DNA of 45,342 bases. It comes from Streptomyces sp. UW30 (GTDB taxonomy: Bacteria; Actinomycetota; Actinomycetes; Streptomycetales; Streptomycetaceae). Under the pieces are notes generated by a model that was not told the origin of the DNA, searched no databases, and saw nothing but the letters and a program-made list of their open reading frames with translations. A program made the translations under genes and the position numbers. The stretch lies in assembly GCF_008042075.1 (NCBI RefSeq), contig NZ_RDBN01000005.1, positions 282,549 to 327,890 on the forward strand. The letters run 5' to 3'. The stretch's first letter is position 1; each line of letters begins with the position of its first letter. Positions 20,508-28,295 of the stretch are shown in pieces.

Positions 20508-21764
20508 GTGGCTCATCTGCTGATGGTCGAAAGCTGGGTCGGATCGATGAGCAGGCTGCTGCCACGCGCCATCCGCGAGGGCGGGCACGAGTTCACCTTC
20601 CTCACCCGTGACCTGCATCACTATCTGCGCTCGGCGCCCGAAGGGGCGGCGCATCCGCTGCTCGGCGCCCGCAATGTGCTCACCGCCGACACCAACGACA
20701 CCGACGCCCTGCTGCCCGAGGTGGAGCGGATGCACTCGGTGCTCGGCTTCGACGGGGTGATCACCTCCTGCGACTACTACCTGCCGACGGTCGCCCGCAT
20801 CGCCGCGCACCTCGGCCTCCCCGGCCCCGGACCCGAGGCCGTGCACAGCGCCTGCCGCAAGGACGCCACCCGCCGCGTCCTCGCCGACGCGGGCCTCCCC
20901 GGACCGCGCTTCGCCGTGCACGAGGAGTGGACCGACCTCGCGCGGGCCGCGCAGGACATCGGCTACCCGCTCGTCGCCAAGCCCGTCGACCTGTGCGCGG
21001 GCATGTATGTGCGGCGCATCGAGCACGAGGCCGAACTGGCGGAGCTCTTCCGGGCGTTGGCGGACTACCCGGTCAACGCCCGGGGCCAGCGCCGCACCCC
21101 GGGCGTCCTCCTCGAAGAGCTCCTCGACGGCCCCGAGGTCAGCGTCGAGACCGTGTCCTACGCGGGCGCCGTTCACATGGTCGGCGTCACCGACAAGAGC
21201 GTCGGCGGCGCGCCCGCCTTCATCGAGACCGGCCACATGTTCCCGGCCGCATCGTCGCTCGCCGACATCGAGGCCGCCGAGCAGACCACGCTGGGCGCGC
21301 TCAAGGCGCTCGGGCTGACGGACGCCGTCGTCGCGCACACCGAGATCAAGCTGACCTCCGCCGGGCCGCGCGTCGTCGAGGTCAACCCCCGGCCCGCCGG
21401 CAACCGCATCACCGAACTCGTCCGCCATGTCACCGGCATCGACCTCGCCGCCGCCTTCGTGGACGTCGCCCTCGGCCGCAGGCCCGACCTCAGGCGCACC
21501 GACACCGGGCTGCGCAGCGCCGCCATCGGCTTCCTCGTCCCGGACCGCTCCGGCACCCTCGAAGCGCTCGACGGCCGTCAAATGGCCGCCGAACCAGGCG
21601 TGTTGGAGGTGCGGCTGGCCGAGCCCGGCAAGGCCGTGAAGGCGGCCGGCAGCAACAACGAGTACCTCGGTCACGTCATGGCGGGCGACCCCGACGGCCC
21701 CGGCGCCCGCGACCGGGTCGAGCGCCTGCTGGCCGGGCTGCGCGCCGGACTGGTGATCCGATGA
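20508..21764 (+). CDS. ATP-grasp ligase
   Basis: This 418-aa protein has an ATP-grasp fold: an N-terminal Rossmann-like part (LLMVESWVGSMSRLLPRAIR; GFDGVITSCDYYLPTVARIA), an ATP-grasp small domain (CRKDATRRVLADAGLPGPRF, IGYPLVAKPVDLCAGMYVRR with the ATP-binding Lys) and the catalytic part (LLEELLDGPEVSVETVSYAG, TEIKLTSAGPRVVEVNPRPA with the Mg-binding E-x-N, then GNRITELVRHVTGIDL). Such enzymes join an acyl-phosphate to an amine and often make dipeptides. GTG 20508 has a GGGGAG SD. It is the first gene of a ten-gene operon joined to the next by ATGA. I infer that it forms the amide bond of a small metal-binding peptide. Confidence 0.88.
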   Translation: MAHLLMVESWVGSMSRLLPRAIREGGHEFTFLTRDLHHYLRSAPEGAAHPLLGARNVLTADTNDTDALLPEVERMHSVLGFDGVITSCDYYLPTVARIAAHLGLPGPGPEAVHSACRKDATRRVLADAGLPGPRFAVHEEWTDLARAAQDIGYPLVAKPVDLCAGMYVRRIEHEAELAELFRALADYPVNARGQRRTPGVLLEELLDGPEVSVETVSYAGAVHMVGVTDKSVGGAPAFIETGHMFPAASSLADIEAAEQTTLGALKALGLTDAVVAHTEIKLTSAGPRVVEVNPRPAGNRITELVRHVTGIDLAAAFVDVALGRRPDLRRTDTGLRSAAIGFLVPDRSGTLEALDGRQMAAEPGVLEVRLAEPGKAVKAAGSNNEYLGHVMAGDPDGPGARDRVERLLAGLRAGLVIR

Positions 21765-22606
21765 CCGCCGTCAGCGCACGGCCGACCGCGCGTGGCCGGA
21801 CGTACGACGATCTGGTCGCCCACGTCCGCGCGGGCGCCCTCGGCCCCGACCCGAGCACGCTGCGCATCGCCGTCGCCTTCACCACCCGGCAGGCCGTCCG
21901 GCACGACGGGCGCGGCACCGGCTACCGCAACGAGGTTCTCAGCCTGCGCCTCGCCGAGGCCGTCGGGTCGTGCGCGGTCGAACCCGGGGAACTGCCCGAC
22001 GGCGCGCTCGACGACTGCGTGGGCGCCGATGTGGCACGGCTCCTCGATCATCCGCTGCCGGCGGTACGGGTGGCCGCCCTCGACGCCTACCTGATGCACG
22101 TCACCCCGCACACGCCGGAGCACGGGGCGCGGCCCCTCGCCCTGCCCGCCGGGTCGTCGCTGGAGAAGTCACGGGCGCGGGCGAGGGCCGTGGTGGAGCT
22201 GCTGGATCTGCCGGACGGGGGCACGGTGCTGGTGGTCGGAGTCGTCAACTCCCTTCTGGAGGCGCTGCGTTCACACGGGCTCGGCTATGTGCCGTGCGAT
22301 CTGAAGGGCGGGGTGACCGAGTGGGACGAGAAGGTCGTCACCGACGCGCTCCCCGCCGCAGGGCGCTGCGACGCGCTGCTGGTCTCCGGGATGACCGTCG
22401 GCAACGGCACCTTCGAACCGCTGCGTGAGCACGCCCTGCGGCACGGCAAGCAGCTGGTGCTGTTCGCGCAGACCGGGAGCGCGGTGCTGCCCCGCTTCCT
22501 GGGGCACGGGGTGAGCGCGGTGTGCGCGGAGCCGTACCCGTTCTTCTGGCTGGACGGCGGACCCGGGGTCGTCCACCGCTACCGCTGTTCCGGGGGTGCG
22601 CGATGA
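21761..22606 (+). CDS. DUF364 / DUF4213-like putative heavy-metal chelation protein
   Basis: This 281-aa protein has an N-terminal domain like DUF4213 (IAVAFTTRQAVRHDGRGTGY, RNEVLSLRLAEAVGS) and a C-terminal Rossmann-like domain like DUF364 (GTVLVVGVVNSLLEALRSHG, then CDALLVSGMTVGNGTFEPLR, HGKQLVLFAQTGSAVLPRFL, GHGVSAVCAEPYPFFW). The 'SGMTVGNGT' and 'GHGV' blocks are those of PF04016, which Pfam names 'putative heavy-metal chelation domain'. The role is not proven. It is coupled by ATGA on both sides to the ATP-grasp and PLP-enzyme genes, so it is an integral part of this pathway. It may be an enzyme acting on the metallophore or a metal-handling protein. Confidence 0.75.
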   Translation: MTAVSARPTARGRTYDDLVAHVRAGALGPDPSTLRIAVAFTTRQAVRHDGRGTGYRNEVLSLRLAEAVGSCAVEPGELPDGALDDCVGADVARLLDHPLPAVRVAALDAYLMHVTPHTPEHGARPLALPAGSSLEKSRARARAVVELLDLPDGGTVLVVGVVNSLLEALRSHGLGYVPCDLKGGVTEWDEKVVTDALPAAGRCDALLVSGMTVGNGTFEPLREHALRHGKQLVLFAQTGSAVLPRFLGHGVSAVCAEPYPFFWLDGGPGVVHRYRCSGGAR

Positions 22607-23679
22607 CCGCGACAGCCGTACGCCCCACCGCGCACCCGGAGTTGCTCGCCCTGCTCGGCCGGACCCCGGTCGTCCGCGTGACCGCCGATCTGCCCCATGC
22701 CCACCCCGGCTTCTGGGCCAAGCTCGAAGGGCTCGCGGCGGGCGGCATGAAGGCGCGGGCGGCGGTGTCGATGCTGCTCGGCGCACGGGAGCGCGGCGAA
22801 CTGCGCCCCGGCGCCCCGGTCGTCGAGTCCACCTCCGGCACGCTCGGCATCGGACTCGCCTTCGCCGGGCAGGCGCTCGGCCACCCCGTCGTCCTGGTCG
22901 GCGACAGCGAACTGGAGCCGTCCATGCAGCAGTTGCTGCGCGCACACGGCGTCCGCCTGGAGCTGGTCGACCGCCCCGCACCACAGGGCGGCTGGCAGGC
23001 GGCCCGGCTCGCCCGGCTGCGCGAACTGCTCGCCGAACTCCCCGGTGCCTACTGGCCCGACCAGTACAACAACCCCGACAACACGGCCGGATACGCCTCC
23101 CTGGCCGCAGAGCTCTCCGCCCAGCTCGACCACCTGGACATCCTGGTCTGCAGCGTCGGCACGGGCGGCCACAGCGCCGGCGTCATCGGCCCGCTGCGCC
23201 GGCACTGGCCCGCGCTGCGGCTCATCGGCGTCGACGCGACCGGCTCGACGATCTTCGGCCAGCCCGCCCGCCCCCGCCTGATGCGCGGCCTCGGCAGCAG
23301 CATTCACCCGCGCAACGTCGCCTACGACGCCTTCGACGAGGTCCACTGGATCGGCCCCGCCGAAGCGGTGGACAGCTGCCGCAGGCTTGCCCGGGGCTGC
23401 TTCGTCAGCGGCGGCTGGAGCACGGGGGCCGTGGCGCGGGTCGCCGCCTGGGCGGCCCGCGTGCACCCCGGGGCGGTCGTCGCCACCGTCTTCCCGGACG
23501 GGCCGCACCGCTACCTCGGCACCGTCTACGACGACGACTTCCTCGCCGCCCACGGCCTCGACCCGGCCGATGCCGCCAGCCGCCCCGTGGAGATACCGCA
23601 CCCGTACGCCGCCGAGGCGAGCGGGTGGGCGCGGTGCACACGGGTCGCCGATCCCCTCTCCTTCGGAAGGACACGATGA
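22603..23679 (+). CDS. Cysteine-synthase-family PLP enzyme
   Basis: This 358-aa fold-type II PLP enzyme has ALLGRTPVVRV, KLEGLAAGGMKARAAVSMLL with the Schiff-base Lys K50, STSGTLGIGLAFAGQALGHP (substrate/PLP loop), the phosphate loop SVGTGGHSAG, VDATGSTIFG, GLGSSI, and a C-terminal GGWSTGAVARVAAWA. It resembles O-acetylserine sulfhydrylases and SbnA-like 2,3-diaminopropionate-forming enzymes, but the loops are diverged (TSGTLG for TSGNTG, GGHSAG for GGTITG), so the nucleophile is probably not sulfide. ATGA overlaps join it to both neighbours. I infer that it supplies a beta-substituted alanine such as a diamino acid for the ATP-grasp ligase. Confidence 0.85.
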   Translation: MTATAVRPTAHPELLALLGRTPVVRVTADLPHAHPGFWAKLEGLAAGGMKARAAVSMLLGARERGELRPGAPVVESTSGTLGIGLAFAGQALGHPVVLVGDSELEPSMQQLLRAHGVRLELVDRPAPQGGWQAARLARLRELLAELPGAYWPDQYNNPDNTAGYASLAAELSAQLDHLDILVCSVGTGGHSAGVIGPLRRHWPALRLIGVDATGSTIFGQPARPRLMRGLGSSIHPRNVAYDAFDEVHWIGPAEAVDSCRRLARGCFVSGGWSTGAVARVAAWAARVHPGAVVATVFPDGPHRYLGTVYDDDFLAAHGLDPADAASRPVEIPHPYAAEASGWARCTRVADPLSFGRTR

Positions 23680-24713
23680 AGGCCCGCCTGCGCACCGTAC
23701 GTCTCGAACTCGCCGAGCCACTGCGCATATCCCGCTCCACCATGACCGCCCGCGACGCCGTGTGGCTCGGCGTCGAGTACGACGGAGTCACCGGATACGG
23801 CGAGGCCGTCACCAGCGTGTACTACGGGCTGGACGCCGACACGCTCGTCCGGCTGATCTCGGCGATCGGTCTGGAACGGTTCGCCGACCCCGAGAGCGCC
23901 CTGGAAGCCCTGCCCTCCCGTGCCGTACCGCCCGCCGTCATCGCCGCCGTCGAGTCCGCGCTGCTGGACCTCATGGGCAAGCGCGACGGAGTGCCCGTCC
24001 ACCGACTGCTCGGGACCGCCACGTCGGTCGGTGTCGCCACCGCCCGCACCATCGGCATCACCTCGCTCCCGCACGCGGCCGCCGAGGCCAGGCGCCTCGT
24101 CGGAGACGGATTCGAGATCATCAAGGTGAAGGCGGGCGCGTCCGATGCCGAGGAGGACGTGGAGCGCGTGCGGGTCATCCGTGACGCGGCCCCGCATGTG
24201 CGGCTGCTGCTGGACCCGAACGGGGCCTGGAGCGCCCCGCAGGCCGAGCGTCTGCTGCCCCGGTTCGCCGCGCTCGGGGTCGAGGCCGTCGAACAGCCGC
24301 TGCCACCGGGTGACACGGACGCGCTGGCCGCCCTCGCCGAGAAGTCACCGTTGCCCGTCATCGCCGACGAGGACGCGGTGAGTGTCGAGGACGTACGGCG
24401 ACTGGCCGGGCGCGTCCACGGCGTCAACGTCAAGCTCGCCAAGTGCGGGGGAGTCCGAGCGGCCCTGCGGATCGCGGAGCTGATCGAGGGCAGCGGCACG
24501 GAGCTGATGCTCGGCTGTCTCACCGCCAGCAGCCTCGGCATCGCGCCCGCCGTCCATCTGGCCGGCCGCGCCCGCTGGGCCGACCTGGACGGGCATCTGC
24601 TGCTCGCCCGCGACCCGTGGCGGGGGATCGGCGGCGCCGACGGCTTCGTACGCCCGAGTTCCCTGCCCGGTCTGGGCGTCGAGGAGGTGACGGCGCATGC
24701 GGACGTGGCGTGA
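23676..24713 (+). CDS. Dipeptide epimerase (enolase superfamily)
   Basis: This 345-aa enolase-superfamily protein of the muconate-lactonizing subgroup has an N-terminal capping domain (AEPLRISRSTMTARDAVWLG), then the barrel with K-x-K (EIIKVKAG, K150/K152), metal ligands D180 (LLLDPNGAW), E206 (AVEQPLPPGD) and D231 (IADEDAV), a Lys in NVKLAKCGG (K253/K256), and the D-x-D (D303, D305; WADLDGHLLL) that binds the substrate amino group in dipeptide epimerases such as YcjG/YkfB. Such enzymes invert the alpha-carbon of an L,L-dipeptide. Next to an ATP-grasp ligase, a tailor-made L,D-dipeptide product is the obvious reading. It overlaps the MFS gene by 17 bp. Confidence 0.88.
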   Translation: MKARLRTVRLELAEPLRISRSTMTARDAVWLGVEYDGVTGYGEAVTSVYYGLDADTLVRLISAIGLERFADPESALEALPSRAVPPAVIAAVESALLDLMGKRDGVPVHRLLGTATSVGVATARTIGITSLPHAAAEARRLVGDGFEIIKVKAGASDAEEDVERVRVIRDAAPHVRLLLDPNGAWSAPQAERLLPRFAALGVEAVEQPLPPGDTDALAALAEKSPLPVIADEDAVSVEDVRRLAGRVHGVNVKLAKCGGVRAALRIAELIEGSGTELMLGCLTASSLGIAPAVHLAGRARWADLDGHLLLARDPWRGIGGADGFVRPSSLPGLGVEEVTAHADVA

Positions 24714-25920
24714 GATGCGCGGCTTCCCGCTCGCCGTCCAGCTGCTGCTCGTCAACCAGCTCGGCGTCAACACCGGCTTCTACCTCCTCATCCCCTACCT
24801 CGCCACCCACCTCGGCGAGAACCTGGGCATGTCGGCGGCGGTCGTCGGGATCGTCCTCGGCGTGCGCAACCTCAGCCAGCAGGGCCTGTTCATCATCGGC
24901 GGTTCGGCGTCGGACCGGCTCGGGGCGCGGGGCGTCATCATCGCCGGGTGCGCGCTGCGGACCGTCGGGTTCGCGCTGTTCGCGCTCGGGGACGGGCTGC
25001 CGATACTGCTCGCCGCGTCCGTGCTCAGCGGGCTCGCGGGGGCGCTGTTCAACCCGGCCGTGCGGACGTATCTCGCGCAGGAGGCGGGGGAGCGCAAGGC
25101 CGAGGCGTTCGCGCTGTTCAACGTCTTCGCCACGACCGGAGCGCTGATCGGGCCGCTGCTGGGCAGCGCCTTGCTCCTCGTCGACTTCCGCACGTCCGCG
25201 CTCACCGCCGCCGGGATCTTCGCCGTGCTCACCGTGGCTCAGGCCCTCGTCCTGCCCGCGCGCAAGGTCGAGCCGACCGGCAGCGGCGTCCTCGGGGACT
25301 GGCGCGAGGTGCTCGGCAACCGCGCCTTCCTCGCCTTCGCGTTCGCCATGGTCGGCATGTTCACCCTGGAGAACCAGCTCTATCTGCTGCTGCCCGACGG
25401 GGCCCGCGAGGCCACCGGCTGGGACGGGGCGGCGGGCATCGTCTTCCTCGTCGGTACGGTCGCCAACCTGGCGCTTCAGCTGAGGATCACCCGCAGCCTC
25501 AAGTCCCGTGGCAGCAGGGCGCGTTGGATCGCCATGGGGCCGGCAGTGATGGGCCTCGCCTTTGTGCCGCCGGCTTTCACCACGGGTGCGGTGCCGGTCC
25601 TCGCCAGTGCGCTGCTGCTCTACCTCGGCATCATGATCGCGTCGCCGTTCGTGATGGAGCTGATCCCCCGCTTCGGCCGCCCCGAGCTGACCGGCACGTA
25701 CTTCGGGATCTTCTACGTCGTCTCCGGGATCGCCGCGGCCGTCGGCAACACCCTCGTCGGCTGGGCCATGGACGCCGGGGAGCGCGGCGGGCACGCATGG
25801 CTGCCGTGGGTGAGCTGTGCGCTGTTCGGGCTGGCCTCGGCGGGCGGGGTCGCGTGGCTGCGTCGCCGTGGAGCGCTGCCGACGCTCGCGGAACCGGTGC
25901 GCGAGAGGGCCCACGCATGA
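24697..25920 (+). CDS. MFS transporter, probable metallophore exporter
   Basis: This 407-aa protein has about 12 membrane helices, including the MFS A-motif-like GGSASDRLGARGVIIAGCAL between helices 2 and 3, a central cytoplasmic loop (PARKVEPTGSGVLGDWREVL) and a basic C-terminus. The family is typical of drug and siderophore efflux proteins. Its start lies inside the epimerase gene and its stop overlaps the methyltransferase start by ATGA, so it is made with the pathway enzymes. Staphylopine and other opine metallophore clusters pair an MFS exporter (CntE) with an Opp/Nik-type importer in the same way, which supports the export role by analogy. Confidence 0.88.
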   Translation: MRTWREMRGFPLAVQLLLVNQLGVNTGFYLLIPYLATHLGENLGMSAAVVGIVLGVRNLSQQGLFIIGGSASDRLGARGVIIAGCALRTVGFALFALGDGLPILLAASVLSGLAGALFNPAVRTYLAQEAGERKAEAFALFNVFATTGALIGPLLGSALLLVDFRTSALTAAGIFAVLTVAQALVLPARKVEPTGSGVLGDWREVLGNRAFLAFAFAMVGMFTLENQLYLLLPDGAREATGWDGAAGIVFLVGTVANLALQLRITRSLKSRGSRARWIAMGPAVMGLAFVPPAFTTGAVPVLASALLLYLGIMIASPFVMELIPRFGRPELTGTYFGIFYVVSGIAAAVGNTLVGWAMDAGERGGHAWLPWVSCALFGLASAGGVAWLRRRGALPTLAEPVRERAHA

Positions 25921-26705
25921 CCGGCGGCAACCTCCTCACCGACCGTCCCGCCCTCTACGAGGCCCGCTTCCCCGACCCCGACCGGCTCGCCGGACGCTGG
26001 GCCGAGGACTGCCTGCGCCGCCACGGCGCCGGCCCGCGCGTCCTCGACATGGGCTGCGGCACCGGCCGCGACGCCGCCCACCTGCATTCCGTGGGCCGTA
26101 CGGTGACCGGCGCCGACCTCTCCGAGGCGATGCTGGCGCACGCCCGCTCCCAACACCCCGGCCCGGCGTACGTCAGGGCCGACCTGCACGGCTTCGAGCT
26201 GGGCCGGGACGCCTTCGACGCCGTCGTCTGCCTGGACAGCTCCCTGCTGTACTGCCACACCAACGACCAGCTCGACGGCTTCCTCGCCTCCTGCCGCCGC
26301 GCCCTCGCGCCGGGCGGGCTGCTGGTCGCGGAGATGCGCAACGGGGCGTACTTCCTGGGCCGTACGGACCTGCTCGACGGCCCGTCCGGCAGCGCCTTCA
26401 CCTGGCGGGGCACCGCCTACCGGTCCACCACCACCCTGACCGTCGACCGCACCGCCCAACTCCTGCGCCGTACCCGCCTCTGGACGTCCGACGACGGCTC
26501 ACCGCCCGTCGAACAGCGCTCCGCCTGGCGGCTGCTGTTCCCGCAGGAACTGCGGCACTTCCTCGCCGCGCACGGCTTCGAGGTGCTCGAACTCCACGAC
26601 GGCCCCGGCCCGCGCACCGAACCCCCGTGGCGACAGGGCGAGTTGCCCGGCACCTGCACTGACGCGGACCGGCTGCACGTCGTCGCGCGACTGCACACCC
26701 CCTGA
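25917..26705 (+). CDS. SAM-dependent methyltransferase
   Basis: This 262-aa class I methyltransferase has motif I VLDMGCGTGRDAAHLH (about 41-56), motif II TVTGADLSEAMLAHARS, motif III/IV FDAVVCLDSSLLYC, and motif V/VI RRALAPGGLLVAEMRN. The C-terminal half (SAWRLLFPQELRHFLAAHGF and GTCTDADRLHVVARL) belongs to the Methyltransf_25 kind that acts on small molecules. It is coupled by ATGA to the MFS gene and followed by a 24-bp gap before the binding-protein gene, so it closes the biosynthetic half of the operon. N- or O-methylation of the metallophore is inferred. Confidence 0.87.
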   Translation: MTGGNLLTDRPALYEARFPDPDRLAGRWAEDCLRRHGAGPRVLDMGCGTGRDAAHLHSVGRTVTGADLSEAMLAHARSQHPGPAYVRADLHGFELGRDAFDAVVCLDSSLLYCHTNDQLDGFLASCRRALAPGGLLVAEMRNGAYFLGRTDLLDGPSGSAFTWRGTAYRSTTTLTVDRTAQLLRRTRLWTSDDGSPPVEQRSAWRLLFPQELRHFLAAHGFEVLELHDGPGPRTEPPWRQGELPGTCTDADRLHVVARLHTP

Positions 26706-26729
26706 CCCGAAAGACAAGAAGGACCACTC

Positions 26730-28295
26730 ATGAACGACGAACGTTTCCCCGGCCTGCGTCGACGCGGCTTCCTCGCGGCCACCTCGGGCGCCGCCGCCCT
26801 CGCCCTGGTCGGCTGCGGAGGCGGCACGGACGACAAGGCGGCCGGTGGATCCGGTAGCCCCAAGCGCGGCGGCCGGCTGCGCGCGGCCTTCGCCGGCGGC
26901 GGCGCGAGCGAGACCCTCGATCCGCACCTGGCCAACCTCTTCGCGGACGTCGCCCGAGCCAAGGCGCTCTTCGACAAGCTCGCCGACTACGACGCCGGCC
27001 TCTCCGCCGTTCCCCGCCTGGCCGAGAAGTGGGAGTCCAACAAGAGCCTGGACCGCTGGCAGGTGACGCTGCGTCAGGCCACCTTCCACGACGGGAAGCC
27101 GGTCACCGCCAAGGACGTCCTCTACAGCTACCGCCGGATCGCCGACCCGAAGCAGGCGTTCCGCGCGAAGGCGTCCCTGGAGCCCATCGACCTCGACGCC
27201 AGCCGTGCGACGGGCGAGCGCGGCATCGAGTTCGTGCTCAAGCGGCCCACCGCCGAATTCCCCAACGTGCTGGCCGCGTTCGGCGCGTACATCGTCCCGC
27301 AGGACGCCACCGAGTTCGACGACAGGCCGATCGGCTCCGGCCCCTTCCGGTTCGTGTCCTTCGCGCCCGGCCGCTCCGCCGTCCTCCGCCGCTTCGACGA
27401 CCACTGGGACGGCGCCCCGCTCCTCGACGAGGTCGAGTTCGTCGTCGCCAACGAGGAGTCCGCCCGCGTCAACGCCCTTCTCGGCGGCCAGGTCGAGTAC
27501 GCGCACGAGCTGAACCCGACCACCGCCCGCGCCCACGAGGACAAGGGCCAGATCGAGATCGTGCGGCTGCGCAACAGCGCCATGCAGGCGTTCTGCATGA
27601 AGACCGACCGGGCCCCCTTCGACGACAAGCGGGTCCGCGAGGCGTTCTTCCTCATCGCCGACCGGCAGGAACTCGTCGACGGAGCGCTGTCCGGCGCGGG
27701 CGAGGTCGGCAACGACCTGTTCGGCAAGGGCTACGAGTACTACGCCGCCGGCCTGCCGCAGCGCGAGCAGGACCTCGACAAGGCCCGCGCCCTGCTCAAG
27801 CAGGCCGGCGCCGAGAAGCTCAAGGTCACCCTGGACACCTCGGCCGTCGCCGCCGGGTTCACCGAGGCCGCCGGCATCTTCCGCGACCAGGCCGCGAAGG
27901 CGGGCGTGACCATCGACGTGAAGATGGGCAGCAAGGACTCCTACTGGAGCGACATCCTCGACGGCGGCGCCCTGTGCTGCTACCGCTCCGGCGCCATGCC
28001 CATCGAGGCCCACCTCTCCCAGCGCCTGCTCACCGACTCCACCACCAACGCCACCAAGTGGCGGCACAAGGACTTCGACGCCCTCTACCAGCAGGCCCAG
28101 TCCACCCGCGACAAGACCGATCGGGCCGCCGTCTACGAGCGCATGCAGCGCCGGCTGTACGCCGAGGGCGGCTTCCTCGTCTGGGGCTTCGCCGACTGGA
28201 TCATCGGAACGGCCCGCACCGTGAAGGGAGTGGAGACCAAGGCACCCGCCAACACCCTCGACTGGGCACGCTTCGACAAGGTGTGGCTGGCGTGA
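26730..28295 (+). CDS. Peptide/nickel-type ABC substrate-binding lipoprotein
   Basis: This 521-aa SBP_bac_5 (Opp/Nik family) protein has a twin-arginine start (RRRGFLAATSG) with a lipobox LALVGC, so it may be a Tat-exported lipoprotein anchored outside. Family blocks are GGRLRAAFAGGGASETLDPH, LAEKWESNKSLDRWQVTLRQ, ATFHDGKPVTAKDVLYSYRR, FDDRPIGSGPFRFVSFAPGR, DDKRVREAFFLIADRQELVD. SBPs of this family bind oligopeptides, nickel-His complexes or metallophores (CntA). SD: AAGAAGGA before ATG 26730. The stop overlaps the permease start (GTGA). In this operon it is the probable receptor for the metal-loaded product. Confidence 0.92.
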   Translation: MNDERFPGLRRRGFLAATSGAAALALVGCGGGTDDKAAGGSGSPKRGGRLRAAFAGGGASETLDPHLANLFADVARAKALFDKLADYDAGLSAVPRLAEKWESNKSLDRWQVTLRQATFHDGKPVTAKDVLYSYRRIADPKQAFRAKASLEPIDLDASRATGERGIEFVLKRPTAEFPNVLAAFGAYIVPQDATEFDDRPIGSGPFRFVSFAPGRSAVLRRFDDHWDGAPLLDEVEFVVANEESARVNALLGGQVEYAHELNPTTARAHEDKGQIEIVRLRNSAMQAFCMKTDRAPFDDKRVREAFFLIADRQELVDGALSGAGEVGNDLFGKGYEYYAAGLPQREQDLDKARALLKQAGAEKLKVTLDTSAVAAGFTEAAGIFRDQAAKAGVTIDVKMGSKDSYWSDILDGGALCCYRSGAMPIEAHLSQRLLTDSTTNATKWRHKDFDALYQQAQSTRDKTDRAAVYERMQRRLYAEGGFLVWGFADWIIGTARTVKGVETKAPANTLDWARFDKVWLA

